A stretch of DNA of 64,000 nucleotides from Rehmannia glutinosa (taxonomy: Eukaryota; Streptophyta; Magnoliopsida; Lamiales; Orobanchaceae). Positions 44,066 through 55,250 of the stretch are shown here, in pieces. Each line of letters starts with the position of its first letter. Position 1 is the stretch's first letter. A model generated the notes under the pieces. It worked only from the letters and a program-made list of their open reading frames with translations. It searched no databases and was not told the origin of the DNA. The position numbers were made by a program, and so were the translations under genes. The stretch is from positions 13,529,971 through 13,593,970 of the forward strand of contig CM071926.1 in assembly GCA_016081115.2 (NCBI GenBank), in the 5' to 3' direction.

Positions 44066-45340
44066 ACAACAATAATTATTCATTCAGTAATTATTGGATT
44101 GTCATTTTTACGTACAACTTATTCACAAATTTTATCAAATAGTTATGATTATTTTATCGAAAAGATTTAATTAACACAACTTTAATATTAATATTTAATA
44201 TTTTCTCACGTACATTTTTCTTCTTGTAAGGAGAATTCAAAATCCTTCTTCGACAGCATTCTCCTCAACGTCCTTTCTTTTGAGATGAGCAAAGTTTAGA
44301 TTACGTTTGAAATGACACATACCCAAAAGAATCATGATATAATACAAACAAAAAGATATATATATATATATAATATCCCCTCAAAAAAGAAGATATATAT
44401 AATAAATTGCCTAAGCAAAACGTTACAAGTTACTTTATTTTACACTATTAGAAAATTTAAAGGTATATATTTACTTTTACTCATTTTTATCATATTTTCA
44501 TTTACAAAAATTATAATATACCTATAAACACAGTATTAGATCATTTAAAAAACTCACATCTTTTCATTATAAAACATCATAATACAATATATACTTTTTT
44601 GAAGGGGCATAATACAATATATACTAAACATCGAAAATATAATTTGTCTTAATGTTTTATTTTTATTTTTGCAAAAATATAATATCAAACCCTATAAAAG
44701 CATGATAATAAATTTAAAATTAAATCGAAGGGGCTCTTTGGTAAATTTCCCATGTGGAATATCCAAACCTAATAGACATATAAAAGTTGTGGACTGGAGG
44801 GGTATGGCGGACACGGCACGGCCCTTTTTGTTATCATATCATGTCCTTTCTCTTCATTATTTTGTTATGTGTAACTTTCATTCTTTCAAGACATGTCTTT
44901 TTACTATTTTGGCATTCATAATATTAAATTCGAGATGACAAGTTTTGATGTCACTTGTTTATTTTTTTGTTAGAAACTCCAATTCATAAACGTCAATATG
45001 AACGTGTGCAAATACAACCATTATGAATCAGTGGTATAGCTCACCATTTGTAAGCGCTATCGTGAGGAGTTAAAGCAAACCACGATTTTTTGAAATTTAT
45101 CCTCCTTCAACCACTATTGCCAACTTATTAAAAAAAAATACAACCATCCATGATCCAGCTTTTATATGGGCAAACTTGAAGAGTTTGTTTTAGAAAAGTA
45201 AGGTTTTCAAGATAATAATTAAGAAAAGAGTTGGTTTCGTCGAGACGATCCCAATGAATCTAAATCCATTAGATGGATAGCAACACCCGACCCGGATTTT
45301 GAAAAAAACGTGGGTTGAACATTAGTGAAACGGAGATTAC
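44037..45340. other. AT-rich spacer
   Basis: TA microsatellites at 44034-44063 and 44357-44372; otherwise low-complexity AT-rich DNA with a few short open frames (71-89 codons) that have no recognisable domain. I see no gene. Confidence 0.5.
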
Positions 45341-45348
45341 GACCCTAA

Positions 45349-45588
45349 TTGAGCCCATCTCCCACCAGAAAAAGAAGGCTAGAAACCCATCGGTTTAGTT
45401 TCTGGCCCACTGATTCTGCCGCCGCGGCGCCGTTGCTGGGAAGCGGTGACAAGAAGAAGCGACAGAAGATCGAGGCAGGGGTGCTGCCTTTTTCTCCGGC
45501 ACCAAGAAAGTGCATGAAAGCGGTACACAACTTCGAGGTCGAGGATAGGGAAATTCAGATTTGGCTGAAACAAAGCCGTTTGAGCTAA
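45349..45588 (+). CDS. possible small ORF or captured gene fragment, unrecognised
   Basis: An 79-codon frame in a local GC-rich patch within AT-rich DNA. It reads SFWPTDSAAAAPLLGSGDKK then KRQKIEAGVLPFSP and ends EDREIQIWLKQSRLS: a low-complexity alanine stretch, a basic KKKRQK cluster that could act as a nuclear signal, and no domain I recognise. The composition change suggests a former exon or gene fragment carried in by a transposon. No splice sites or promoter support it. I do not assign a function. Confidence 0.2.
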   Translation: MSPSPTRKRRLETHRFSFWPTDSAAAAPLLGSGDKKKRQKIEAGVLPFSPAPRKCMKAVHNFEVEDREIQIWLKQSRLS

Positions 45589-45803
45589 CGGTGGTGCCGT
45601 CTTTGTTGGTTTATCCTAAATTCGTGATGTAAGCCATATTTAATGGCTAAACCAGGAAGAATCTAAAACATCAACCAGAACAGTCCATACTTCTAACAAA
45701 CACAAACACGATCAAGGACAACCAGACAACAACACCCCACTCTGAAACCACCACGGAGACGGAGGACAAGGTGAAAGGTGGACTCCTTCAATCAATAATT
45801 GGG

Positions 45804-45930
45804 GTCAATTTGATTTTAATTTAGTAGATCCAAAATTTACAGTATCGGGTCAATTTGATTTTAATTTAGTAGATCCAAAATATTGTACTATAATTTTTGG
45901 ATCTAATAAATTAAAGTCAGATTGACCCCA
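45804..45930. repeat. direct plus inverted repeat forming a hairpin
   Basis: A ~35 bp unit (GGTCAATTTGATTTTAATTT and following bases) occurs at 45804-45838 and 45847-45880 in direct orientation, then again inverted at 45893-45929 (AATTAAAGTCAGATTGACCC). The last two could form a ~33 bp stem. Confidence 0.8.
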
Positions 45931-45934
45931 ATTT

Positions 45935-46470
45935 GTGTCAACTAATACTTTTTAGGATAACAACTAATATTTTTTATTGAAAAACAAAACTAATACTATT
46001 CAGGATTACTAAAAATTATTTCAGGGAAAAAAACTAATATATTTCAGGGACTACTAATACGTTTCACTGGGACGACTAATACTTTTAACAGAAAAAACTA
46101 AAACTTTCGAAAGACTGTTCAAGGAACTACTAATAATTTTTCGAGATCGCTAATACTTTTCGGGAAAAGGTTAATTATATTCTAAAGAACTAATAATATA
46201 CTATAAAACTACTAATACTTTTTCCGGAACTACTAATACTTTTTTGAGGACTGCTAATACTTTTTGGGAGAAACAATTAATTATATTCAGAGAACTACTA
46301 AAATACTTTTTAGGAACTACTAATACTTTTTCGAGGAACTACTAATACTTTTTATGAATTGCTTATACTTTTCGGAGAAAAAGTTAATTATATTCGGGAT
46401 AACTACTAAAATACTTTCTAGAACTACTAATATTTATTCGAGGAATTATTAATACTTTTCGGATGCACTG
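45935..46470. repeat. minisatellite with AACTACTAATACTTTTT core
   Basis: Around 15-18 imperfect copies of a ~25-30 bp motif, with interspersed GTTAATTATATTC blocks about every 120 bp. Third unrelated minisatellite within 5 kb. Confidence 0.85.
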
Positions 46471-46844
46471 TCACAGAATATTACAAACATGCCAATTCTG
46501 CCAAGGTGCATGAAATTACGAAAAAAAAAACTAGGGTCGGATTGGATCCATCTAATGAGAAAAAACCCATTAGGCGATGCTCCGATACGCATGAGTTTTT
46601 GCGATTTATAAAAATGAATTTGTTGCCGAAGTTATAAGAGGAAAAATAGTCTAAAGTACAATTAAAATTGATTTTTATTATAAATAAGAGTTTCTTTTGC
46701 AAATTTTTACAAAATAAATGATGAAGTTGATATTTAAAAAGTGATTACGTGTCTTTAAATTTGGGTATAACTAAAATAAGGGCATAAGTATGTTACGTGC
46801 ACCAAGTTAATACGTCAATCCTACGGCCAAAAACCCTAAATTCC
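46471..46844. other. spacer without recognised genes
   Basis: AT-rich. Contains one AAACCCTAAA telobox-like motif near 46830, which is too little to call a promoter. No gene. Confidence 0.5.
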
Positions 46845-47865
46845 TTTTTTCTCAACTCTCTTTCTTTTGTTTTTTTTTCTCATCATTTTTTACCTTAAAT
46901 AACATCATCTACATTTTTCATTAGATTATTTTCAAAATAAGTGATTTTTCAGCATAGATTTCGGTTTTTTTGTTTGTTTTCTTGTTTGTACTTTCACCGA
47001 CTTGGTATGATATTTTGTTTGTCGCCATCTTGTGCATATATTTTTTTCTTTGCGGACAATTCATGTAGCAAGTTCGATCCGATAATATAACATTGAGATT
47101 GTAGTTTTCAACATATTCTTGATTTGAAATTATTAGTATTATAGTCATTATAGATTTTTCAAAGTTGTAGACTTTGAACCAATTTTTGTTTTAATTTAAA
47201 TGCTACGAATCATTCAATAGTTTTATTTTTTTAGTATTTAACAAATTTGTTTATGCATTTTTATCGATGTATTGCTAGTTTGAATTAATGAATATTTTTT
47301 CTTGTAGAAATAAATATGTTTTCAAAGTAATTGTTCTTCATGTTAATCTTTATTTTTTACAAGATAAATAATTTTATTATTTCAAACTTATTAAAATACA
47401 TTGATAGAAATATGGAAATAAATTTGTTAAAAACCATAAAAGATGAAGCTATGTAAAGATTCATAATATCTAGGTTAATAACAAAAATCGAACTTAAAAC
47501 CTACAACTTTGAAAAATATATAATGATTAAAATACTCATGATTCCGGTTCAAGAATATGATGAAGACCACAATCTAATTTGTTATCTCTATCGGGTCAAA
47601 AACTTACCCGTGTGAATCGTCTACATAAGAAAAAAAATGTGTGCAAGACGGCGACAAACCAAACGCCAGTACCAAACCTGGTAAAACCACAAACAAAATA
47701 ACCCAAATCTGTGTGTACCGGAAAGCCATTTATTTAGAAAATAATTGATAAAAAAAAATATAGATGGAATGATTTCAAGTAAAAAATAGCCAAAAATTAT
47801 CATTAACTATGAATGACAAGAAAATGAAGCAAAAGAAAGGGTTGAGAGTGGTGAAATTTTTTTAG
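46845..47865. repeat. long inverted repeat (foldback) of ~1 kb
   Basis: Left arm ~46845-47180 and right arm ~47475-47865 are imperfect reverse complements: TTGTTTGTCGCCATCTTG on the left against the complement of CAAGACGGCGACAAACCAAA on the right, also TTTTTCAAAGTTGTAG against CTACAACTTTGAAAAA, and CTCAACTCTCTTTCTTTTG against CAAAAGAAAGGGTTGAGAG. Spacer about 295 bp. No ORF. Fits a foldback element or an inverted duplication. Confidence 0.82.
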
Positions 47866-47930
47866 AAGTGAAAGTTGGATGTGAAGAGAAAAAAATAATG
47901 ATTATATTGATGTAATGAAATTTTTTTTTA

Positions 47931-48266
47931 GAGATGTTGATTGTTTGTGAAAAAATTTGTGGAAAAAATAGTGTAAAATATAATGCAAGAAAATTGAATA
48001 AAAATAAAAAATTAATCCAAAAATAGGCAACATAGATCTCATTTTATACCTTTTGTTATCAAGATTAAGAGAAAAACGATAAAAGTAGTGACAAATTAAA
48101 GAAATTATTGGAATTCTTTATATGAATATAGAGAGAATAGAGAAATAAATAGTATAATTAAGTATTGGGAAGTGTGAAAGAAAGACGAGAAAAATGAGTT
48201 AAGTTTGGAGAAAAATGAGATTTTCTATGAAAAGTTTTTATTTCCTCCACAAACAATCACACCTCC
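47931..48266 (-). mobile_element. Tourist-like MITE, copy 1
   Basis: Ends GATGTTGATTGTTTGTG and CCACAAACAATCACACCTCC form ~17-20 bp terminal inverted repeats with a GATTGTTTGTG core. About 336 bp, AT-rich, no ORF. The whole element is the reverse complement of the copy at 51116-51448 (for example TATTTTACACTAT and CTCTTAATCTTGATAA in that copy). TIR and size fit the PIF/Harbinger (Tourist) group; the superfamily is inferred. Confidence 0.7.
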
Positions 48267-50355
48267 AAAAACTTTTAACTCGAAAATAAAAATTTGACAA
48301 AAATCTCACAACCAATTACAAAATTTGAAAGATGCTAGATTATTTTTTTCGTTTTTTCCAAAAGGGAAAAACAAAGAGTTTTTTCTATTGAAACCAAAAT
48401 GGAAAAACCAAACCCAACCCACCCCCAAAAAAAAAAAAAAAAGAAACCTATCTATTCCCGCACCTAATCTAAATCGAACAATTAAACTAAGTGATAATAT
48501 TTCGCCGACTCAGCTCAATTGGACCCATACCGCCCAATAAAGTAAGACAACCTAGTCATTTTTTTTTTAAAAAAGATGAACACAAGAATCACGAAATTGT
48601 AGCCCTAACTAATCCACACATCTACACAAACTTTATACATTATAGGGCATGGCCCATTGGGGCGGCTATACATTGAGTGGTTATTATTTACTGTTTTCAT
48701 AAGCCACAATTTTTTCTCTTGTTTAATGTTTTATTTATGTCATGTCTTGGTGATTAGATCTTCTTTTAATAGTCTTGACATAAGGAATAATAATTGAGTA
48801 GCTATCTTGTTGAAAATGAAATGAAATGTGCCATATGGCACATCAAGACAGCAGTCAAATTATCTTTTGTGAGGAATCCAATTTGGGGAAATATACTGAT
48901 ATAACATTTGGAAAGTTTAATCAATCTAGTTTAGTTATATCTTTACAGCTAATATGATATGCTCTAGAAGAATGACGTAATACTAATTATCTATTTTAAT
49001 TTAATATTGATTTTGTATTGTATGTTGTAGTACTTATTTAATATATGTGTGTGTGTGATTTTTTCTTTCTAAATATATGTTTTATGTAGATGGTAAAATG
49101 TTCTCATAGATGTTACAATAAAAGTACATGCACTTGGTGTATATCCATTATATATGTATTTCATTTTTTAACAATGAGACATATAATTTATCTATACACC
49201 AAGATACCATACACCCTGGATAAGTGGATAATATCGATCATATTGTCAATGCTTATGATTCTATATATGACTTTCCCATTCTATTAATTATTCATTTTTC
49301 CTTCGTATGCCCTCTTCTTTAGATCTCTCTTTCTCCTTTTTAGTTCCCATATTTTTTATTTATTTTTAATTTCTTGGAGGAAATTTTTTAATAGCATGGA
49401 GACCCGCAATTACTACTGGTGCATACTAGTGAACCTCGAGCTTTGACAATAGCCGCGAACCACGCCACTCACCAACCACGTAAATCGTCATAGACAAGTT
49501 ATGCGACAACTTCAACCAAGTGGTGCAAATATAAGATTTGAACTTGAGAATTTTAACCTCAAAACTCATCCTACTCCACAAGTCCATTACGGAGAGCTTA
49601 TTCAAGGAGTTTTTGTGTCATGATGATGTAGGTTATGATAATTTTAGCTGCCTAAAAATGAAATAGATTGCAAAAGTGGCAAAAGATAGAAAGACATTTC
49701 TGAAAGATAAAGCTAATTAATTATGTCAAATATGTGATTTAAGGAAGTTTACATCATTACATGTGACTGCTTTTTTATATATTTACTAGTTTATTTATTT
49801 TGATCAAATTAGTGGGAAATGTTGGCCAACTTAAAGTTGTTTGACCTAGAAGGTTCAATCTTTGAAATTTATGTTGTGATTGTCTGTAAAAGAAATTCCA
49901 ATTTTCATTTTTTTACCAAAATGATAGGAAATATTTTCAAAACTCAAATTAAAATTATACTTCCAACTAGCAAAGGGTCACCTTAAATAGACATATATGA
50001 CAAGGGGAAAGTTACGCACGAGAGAAAATAATCACTCGTCTAGGGAGAAAAACAAGACTCAAAAATCAACAAAAGAAAAATAACAAAACACAAAACAAAC
50101 GAAAAACAAAGCACTCCGTTAGAAGACTAAACAATCCCAAAAGGAGGACTAGGCACTCCTCAAGGAGACCCATGCACTTACTACAAGACAAACTACCATC
50201 GACCGATCTACGAGTTTCACAAATCAATCGGGAAAATAAAAACACCAAGTAAAAAAAGAAACCAAGAAAAATACAACAAAACCAAACAAAAAATCCAAAC
50301 TAACTAAAATACAAAATAAAGAGACGAAATGCATCTCCCTCACCCGGATCTACTA
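48267..50355. other. AT-rich spacer
   Basis: Poly-A stretch near 48427, TG microsatellite near 49043, and only short chance frames. A patch at 49395-49610 is less AT-rich but holds no ORF of note. I see no gene or clear element here. Confidence 0.5.
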
Positions 50356-50363
50356 CCGCATCC

Positions 50364-50777
50364 TAGGGATGGCAACGAACGGTGGATCGGTATCTAAAGA
50401 CCCAAACCCGTCCCATCTTTAGAACAGGGCGAGGTGCGACGACCCGTCGTGGGTCACGGGTGGGTCAAACCATCCCGTCCCAAATTAAATGAAATAGAAA
50501 AAAGGAAAAGAAAAAGGAACAAAATATTTATTTTTAATATATTTATAAAATATTCTTTACATAAGTTGTTATTTTCAATTTATAAATGATAGATATAATT
50601 TAAAGGATATAAATTATATTATAATATATATTATATATGGAAAATATATAATAAATATATTAAATATATAGGCGGGCGGGCTGGGCTGACCCGTGGCGGA
50701 AGTGATACCTGAGACCTGCCCCCCCCCGGTCACGGGGGCGAGGGGTACCCATGTGTTGGGAAAAACTGCCATCCATA
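50364..50777 (+). mobile_element. hAT-like miniature element with target duplication
   Basis: Starts TAGGGATGGCAACG and ends ACTGCCATCCATA, inverted ends typical of plant hAT elements. Flanks CCGCATCC (50356-50363) and CCACAACC (50778-50785) match at 6 of 8 positions, consistent with an old 8-bp target duplication. 414 bp, no ORF, with CCCGTCC/GGGTGGG-rich sub-ends and an AT-rich middle. Confidence 0.75.
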
Positions 50778-50785
50778 CCACAACC

Positions 50786-51115
50786 TATCGCCACCACTCG
50801 CTGCTGACACGCCTCCACGAAATAACTCCCAAAGTCCATATCTAACTCGCAGAAGAAAAATCTCGCGAAGTGGGAGTCCGACCGCAACCGAAAGTTGTCG
50901 GCCGTCATTAATGACTGGATATCACTGGCCACACCTAGCTGGGAGGGGGAGGGGGAGAGGGCGGGAGAGAAGGTGGAGGGAGGGGAAAGGAAATGAGGTT
51001 GAGTGTTAAAGTTTTAGTGAGAAGGAGAGAAAATATTTAGGAGAATGAAAAGCACATGATTCGAATCCCCCAATTTTTCATCTCTGAGCAAAAAATTGTG
51101 GCTCAAAAAATTTGT
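50786..51115. other. spacer with purine-rich stretch
   Basis: A GGGAGG-rich purine stretch (50941-51000) is the only notable content. No gene. Confidence 0.5.
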
Positions 51116-51448
51116 GGAATGTGTGATTGTTCGTGTGTAATTTTTTTAAGAAAATCTTATTTCTCTATTCAATATTAACTCATATATTTTCCTTTCTTTC
51201 TCACATTTTACAATATCAATCCATATTATTTATTTATCTCTCCCCTTCATATTGATATAAATAATTTCAATAATTTTATTAATTTATCACCATCTTTATT
51301 AATTTTCTCTTAATCTTGATAATAAGAGTATAGAATAAGATCGATATTACCTATTTTTGGTTTAGTTTTTTATTTTTTTATTCAATTTATTGGCATTATA
51401 TTTTACACTATATTTTGTGGAATGTAATGATCACAAGCAATCAAACCC
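51116..51448 (+). mobile_element. Tourist-like MITE, copy 2
   Basis: Ends GGAATGTGTGATTGTTCGTG and CACAAGCAATCAAACCC. About 333 bp; sequence similarity to copy 1 (opposite strand) runs through the whole length. Confidence 0.7.
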
Positions 51449-53720
51449 TTACCATATCCTGATTGCAACACGTGTCATTATTTATGGTGCATTTCACCAA
51501 AGAGGATTAAAATTCACCCTCTTAAACATATGCCATGGAATTCTTTCACCTAGAATTCTAGCCCCTATTACAACTTCCAAAGATAATCCTTTAAAATGCT
51601 TTATCTTTTATCATGAAAAGAAAATTATTATCTTACACACATTTGTAATCAAAAGGTTCGGTCGATCTAGCATTGGCGGGATATGCCAAAATAATTAGTA
51701 TCCACAATAAATTGTAGGGTTAAACCAATACTACTTCTCAAATAAAGAATTTTCATAGTAAGATAATTATTTAGGGGCTTTATTTAAAAAAGTTGCCCGT
51801 ACGACTAATTTTGACTATACATAAACACCACCATAAAATGCAAAATATCAATCTGGGCCAGCCATGGGGGATTGATAAGATGATAATGATATCTGTAGAG
51901 GAGACAATAGTACAATATAAATGTGTCCAACATGGTGGGGATATCTCAATTATTTTGGGATCACAACTCTTAAATTATTAAGGGCCCCCACCCCCCACCA
52001 TTGTTCTAGATCTATTGTCATGAAAAAATGTATGGCAATTTGGTTGATGCTTCGCAAAAAGTTGATACCCATCTCTATCAACCAACTGTGTGGAGTTTCA
52101 ACTACAAATTGGCTCGTCTATTTTAGCTATCATCCATCTACTTTAAAAAGAAAAGAAAAAAAAGGAAAAAAATTAAAAGAAGAGTAGTGTCTAGCAACAT
52201 CTTATGCACAATCAATCTTGGCCAAAATTCGCCCCAGGACACTGAAGATTGGTAAGTGGCAAGGTGATTGGAGTGACATCACGGGGGGTTTTACCTTCGG
52301 GATAAACCCTTTTGAAAAAATCTTGGCCAAAATTCAAATATAAATATGTATATATATATATATACACATATATTGGTGAAAAGCAAGATTGCAGAAATCC
52401 GCATGTACTAATCGGACCGCACTACCACGCCTAGGACACGCTTATTTTTAAATTATTTTATTTTAATCTATTTTTGGCCGATTTTTTGACAGTTCAGACC
52501 TGATTTTTGGTCATCTAGCAAGCACCTGGGCCAATTTTTATCACTGGTGAAGAGTATATATAAATATATATAAATTTATATGCCCTAATCTCGCGCGTCT
52601 TACCCTTATGTATAATTTAGTCTGGATAAAGGGTGCAAATAACGTAATTATAAATTTTATTATGTCAAGCTTTATATTAACTTTTTTAAGAAGTTGCATG
52701 GTAAAACATATGCATTGGCCGAGAATAGGGGCCATATTAGGCCCTTACCTAAGCTTGTCTCAAGCCCGACAATGTTAAAAAATTAAAAAAAAAACATATA
52801 TAGTATATATGATTTTTATTTAGTTTTCATCTGTTTCACCACATTATTATGTGATGGTTAATCCCACTTTCGTGTCATGCCAAATTCCTCCATTGAATAT
52901 ATATGCTTATTGATTTTATGTCAATGACAAAGCAATTTGTTTTTGTCCTTTTTTTATCAAACATGGATTTATGATATTTTGAAGTAAAATGATACTTATT
53001 TTGTAATATTGGTAATGCTACATTTGTAATTAAAATGGTTATAGTGAAAGAAGATTGTTAAAATAAGAACTTATTTTCAAAATAAGATGGAATCCCCATC
53101 TTGAAAGAAATAAATCTTATAAGCTCCATACATCTTATTTTGGGGCTTTATAAAACCTTTATTATGAAAAGAAAATTTTCAAACACTTTTAGAGAACTTA
53201 TAAGCTCTCTAATATCTAATAAAATGTTCTGAAGAGTTTATAAACTCACTCAAACTTGATAACACCGATTGAGTATATTAAAACTCGACGATTTGTAAAT
53301 TTTCACATACACCTTACTCATTATTAATGAAATTCTTGCATAGTTGTTTTTTTTTTAAAGAAAAAAAAAAGCTAAATCATACATAATTAGATTACATGTG
53401 GAAAGAGAAAAATTAGAAGCACATATCCTAACCCATTGGTGTGGTTAGTACCAATTAATTAAAATTGTAAACCCAAAAAAAAAAAAAAAACGACTGTAAT
53501 ACCTAGACAATTGACTTAATCGAAATGAAATGTCAAGATATAAATATTTTATTTCCGAGAGGGTTATATTTTGATATCATATGATGTATCAACCTGCAGA
53601 GACCACTATAATCAGATCTCTCAAACATAGTTCTCACACTTAATGTTGAATGGCCACACCATCTAAAAAAAAACTTAAATTGTTAAAGAAATGAGCAATT
53701 TAATATTTAATCACTCTAAC
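51449..53720. other. AT-rich spacer
   Basis: Poly-A and TA tracts, a duplicated TCTTGGCCAAAATTC at about 52216 and 52319, and scattered short frames without domains. No gene supported. Confidence 0.5.
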
Positions 53721-54266
53721 ACGCCCCTCACATGCGGATTTCGATTGTTTGTGAAACTTAGCGTATGGAACACTTATATGGGTGGCGGTGAGGGGTTTGA
53801 ATTCGTGAACTTTTGTTAGGCCCGACTTTGATACCATGTTAAATTTGGGGGATTTGGTACGCCCACACATGAAGAGTACCCAATATGAGATCGAGCCCAA
53901 GTTCACCAAGTGATGTTTCATCCTAAAACCAATTAGTTATAAGAGGAGTAGCTCACTTGTAAGTCCTTCGTCATTTCATTAATCATCATCACCTGATCTT
54001 CATGCTCAATCAAACCATATTGATGGGCCCACTTAGGGTCGAGCATGGGTGGTCTTCTCGATACCATGTTAAATTCAGGGGACTTACTACATCTCATATC
54101 ATGAAACATACCCAATATGAGATAGAGCTCAAAACCCACTAGGTGAGATTTCATCCTTAAACCAATTCATTTAAAGATGGAACCTCACTTGGTGGATTTA
54201 GGTTCTCCATCTATTATTGGGTGCATTTCATGTGTTGGACCATACCTAAGTCCCCCGAATTTAACA
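53721..54266 (-). mobile_element. tandem TRIM-like LTR fragments
   Basis: Two related ~130 bp repeats on the minus strand, each ending AATTTAACA or GAATTTAACA, directly followed by TGGTATCAAAG (53826-53836) or TGGTATCGAGA (54056-54066), which are variants of the initiator Met-tRNA PBS. A polypurine-like GAGGGGCG at 53722-53729 precedes TGTTAGAGTG, a likely LTR start. A third, inverted LTR end lies at ~54181-54266. No coding capacity. Matches small terminal-repeat retrotransposons in miniature, often tandem. Confidence 0.62.
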
Positions 54267-54430
54267 CTTAAAAATAAGTTTTGGCCATCAGACATATGCT
54301 TATCATGTTTTGTATTATTCTCATTACAAAAACTCAATGCAAGAAAATTTTAAATTGTTGAAACTTAGCTAAACATTTTATTTTTATAAATAATATTTAT
54401 TTATTTACAAAATTATAGATGATCGCCAAG

Positions 54431-54990
54431 TAGAAATGACAATCGAGCGGGGTGGGTTGGTACTTGAAAACCCACACAACGGTTCATTCAACGGGTGGGA
54501 CGGACGACCTATTACATGTCAAGGGTTGGGCGCCGAGCGGTCAACCCATATGGAATAATTTATTTATTATTATATTATAATATACGCAATAATTCAAATA
54601 AAAAGGAACAAAAAAATGAATTATTATAAACTCGTAATATATTTAATTTATTAGCCTATTTATAAGTTTTTTTATCTAGTATTTTATTTTGTTAGTGCAT
54701 ATTATTATAAAAATTATCATAAAAATTATCATCATCAATATATATCGATATAATATTACGTACTTAACAATTATATTATTTTATATATTAAGTGTAAAAT
54801 ACATATTAAGTATAATTAATATTAAAATTTTACTCGAGAGTAAGGTAGGGTAGGTACCTACAGGATGAAAATGATACACATACCCACCCCGACCAACTAC
54901 AAGTCGCGGGATATGATAAGGCGACACAAACACGACACACTAGTACATACCAAGAGTCCAAGATGGGTTGGGAGAAAATTGTTATCCCTA
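54431..54990 (+). mobile_element. hAT-like miniature element, degenerate
   Basis: Start TAGAAATGACAATCG and end ATTGTTATCCCTA are imperfect hAT-type inverted ends. Sub-terminal GGGTGGGTTGG-type and CCCACCCCG-type sequence resembles the element at 50364. 560 bp, AT-rich middle, no convincing target duplication. Confidence 0.55.
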
Positions 54991-55016
54991 ATTCCCTATG
55001 GCAAACCACCATGTCT

Positions 55017-55250
55017 GAGGGTGGCAAACCCGGCTATCCCCCGACACGACACGATAACCCGACTCAAGCTATCGAGAAAAACCCGAATCCAAACACGATC
55101 GACACGATTGTGATTTGTGACACAATGTTACAAATTTGTCTAAAACGTAGTTATTTTAAATTTTAATTAATTTTTAATGTATTTTAAGATAACCCAAATC
55201 AACTTAAAGTTATACACGAACTCGATTCAATTACCCAAATTGCCACTGCC
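55017..55250 (+). mobile_element. possible third hAT-like fragment
   Basis: GAGGGTGGCAAACCCGG at the left and AATTGCCACTGCC at the right are inverted, with CGACACGACACG-type sub-terminal sequence common in plant hAT elements. A related fragment in the other orientation ends near 57404 (GTGTCGTTCCATGAATTGCC). Confidence 0.42.

Noticed and set aside
46825..46840. telomere repeat or ribosomal-protein promoter (AAACCCTAAA)
   Set aside because: A single motif without a gene downstream or tandem copies is not enough.
48310..50300. host genes in the AT-rich spacer
   Set aside because: Only frames of 60-71 codons, low complexity, without splice-compatible coding patterns or domains.
51390..51698. 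102-codon plus-strand frame
   Set aside because: It begins inside the Tourist-like MITE and crosses its end, so it is not a conserved gene.
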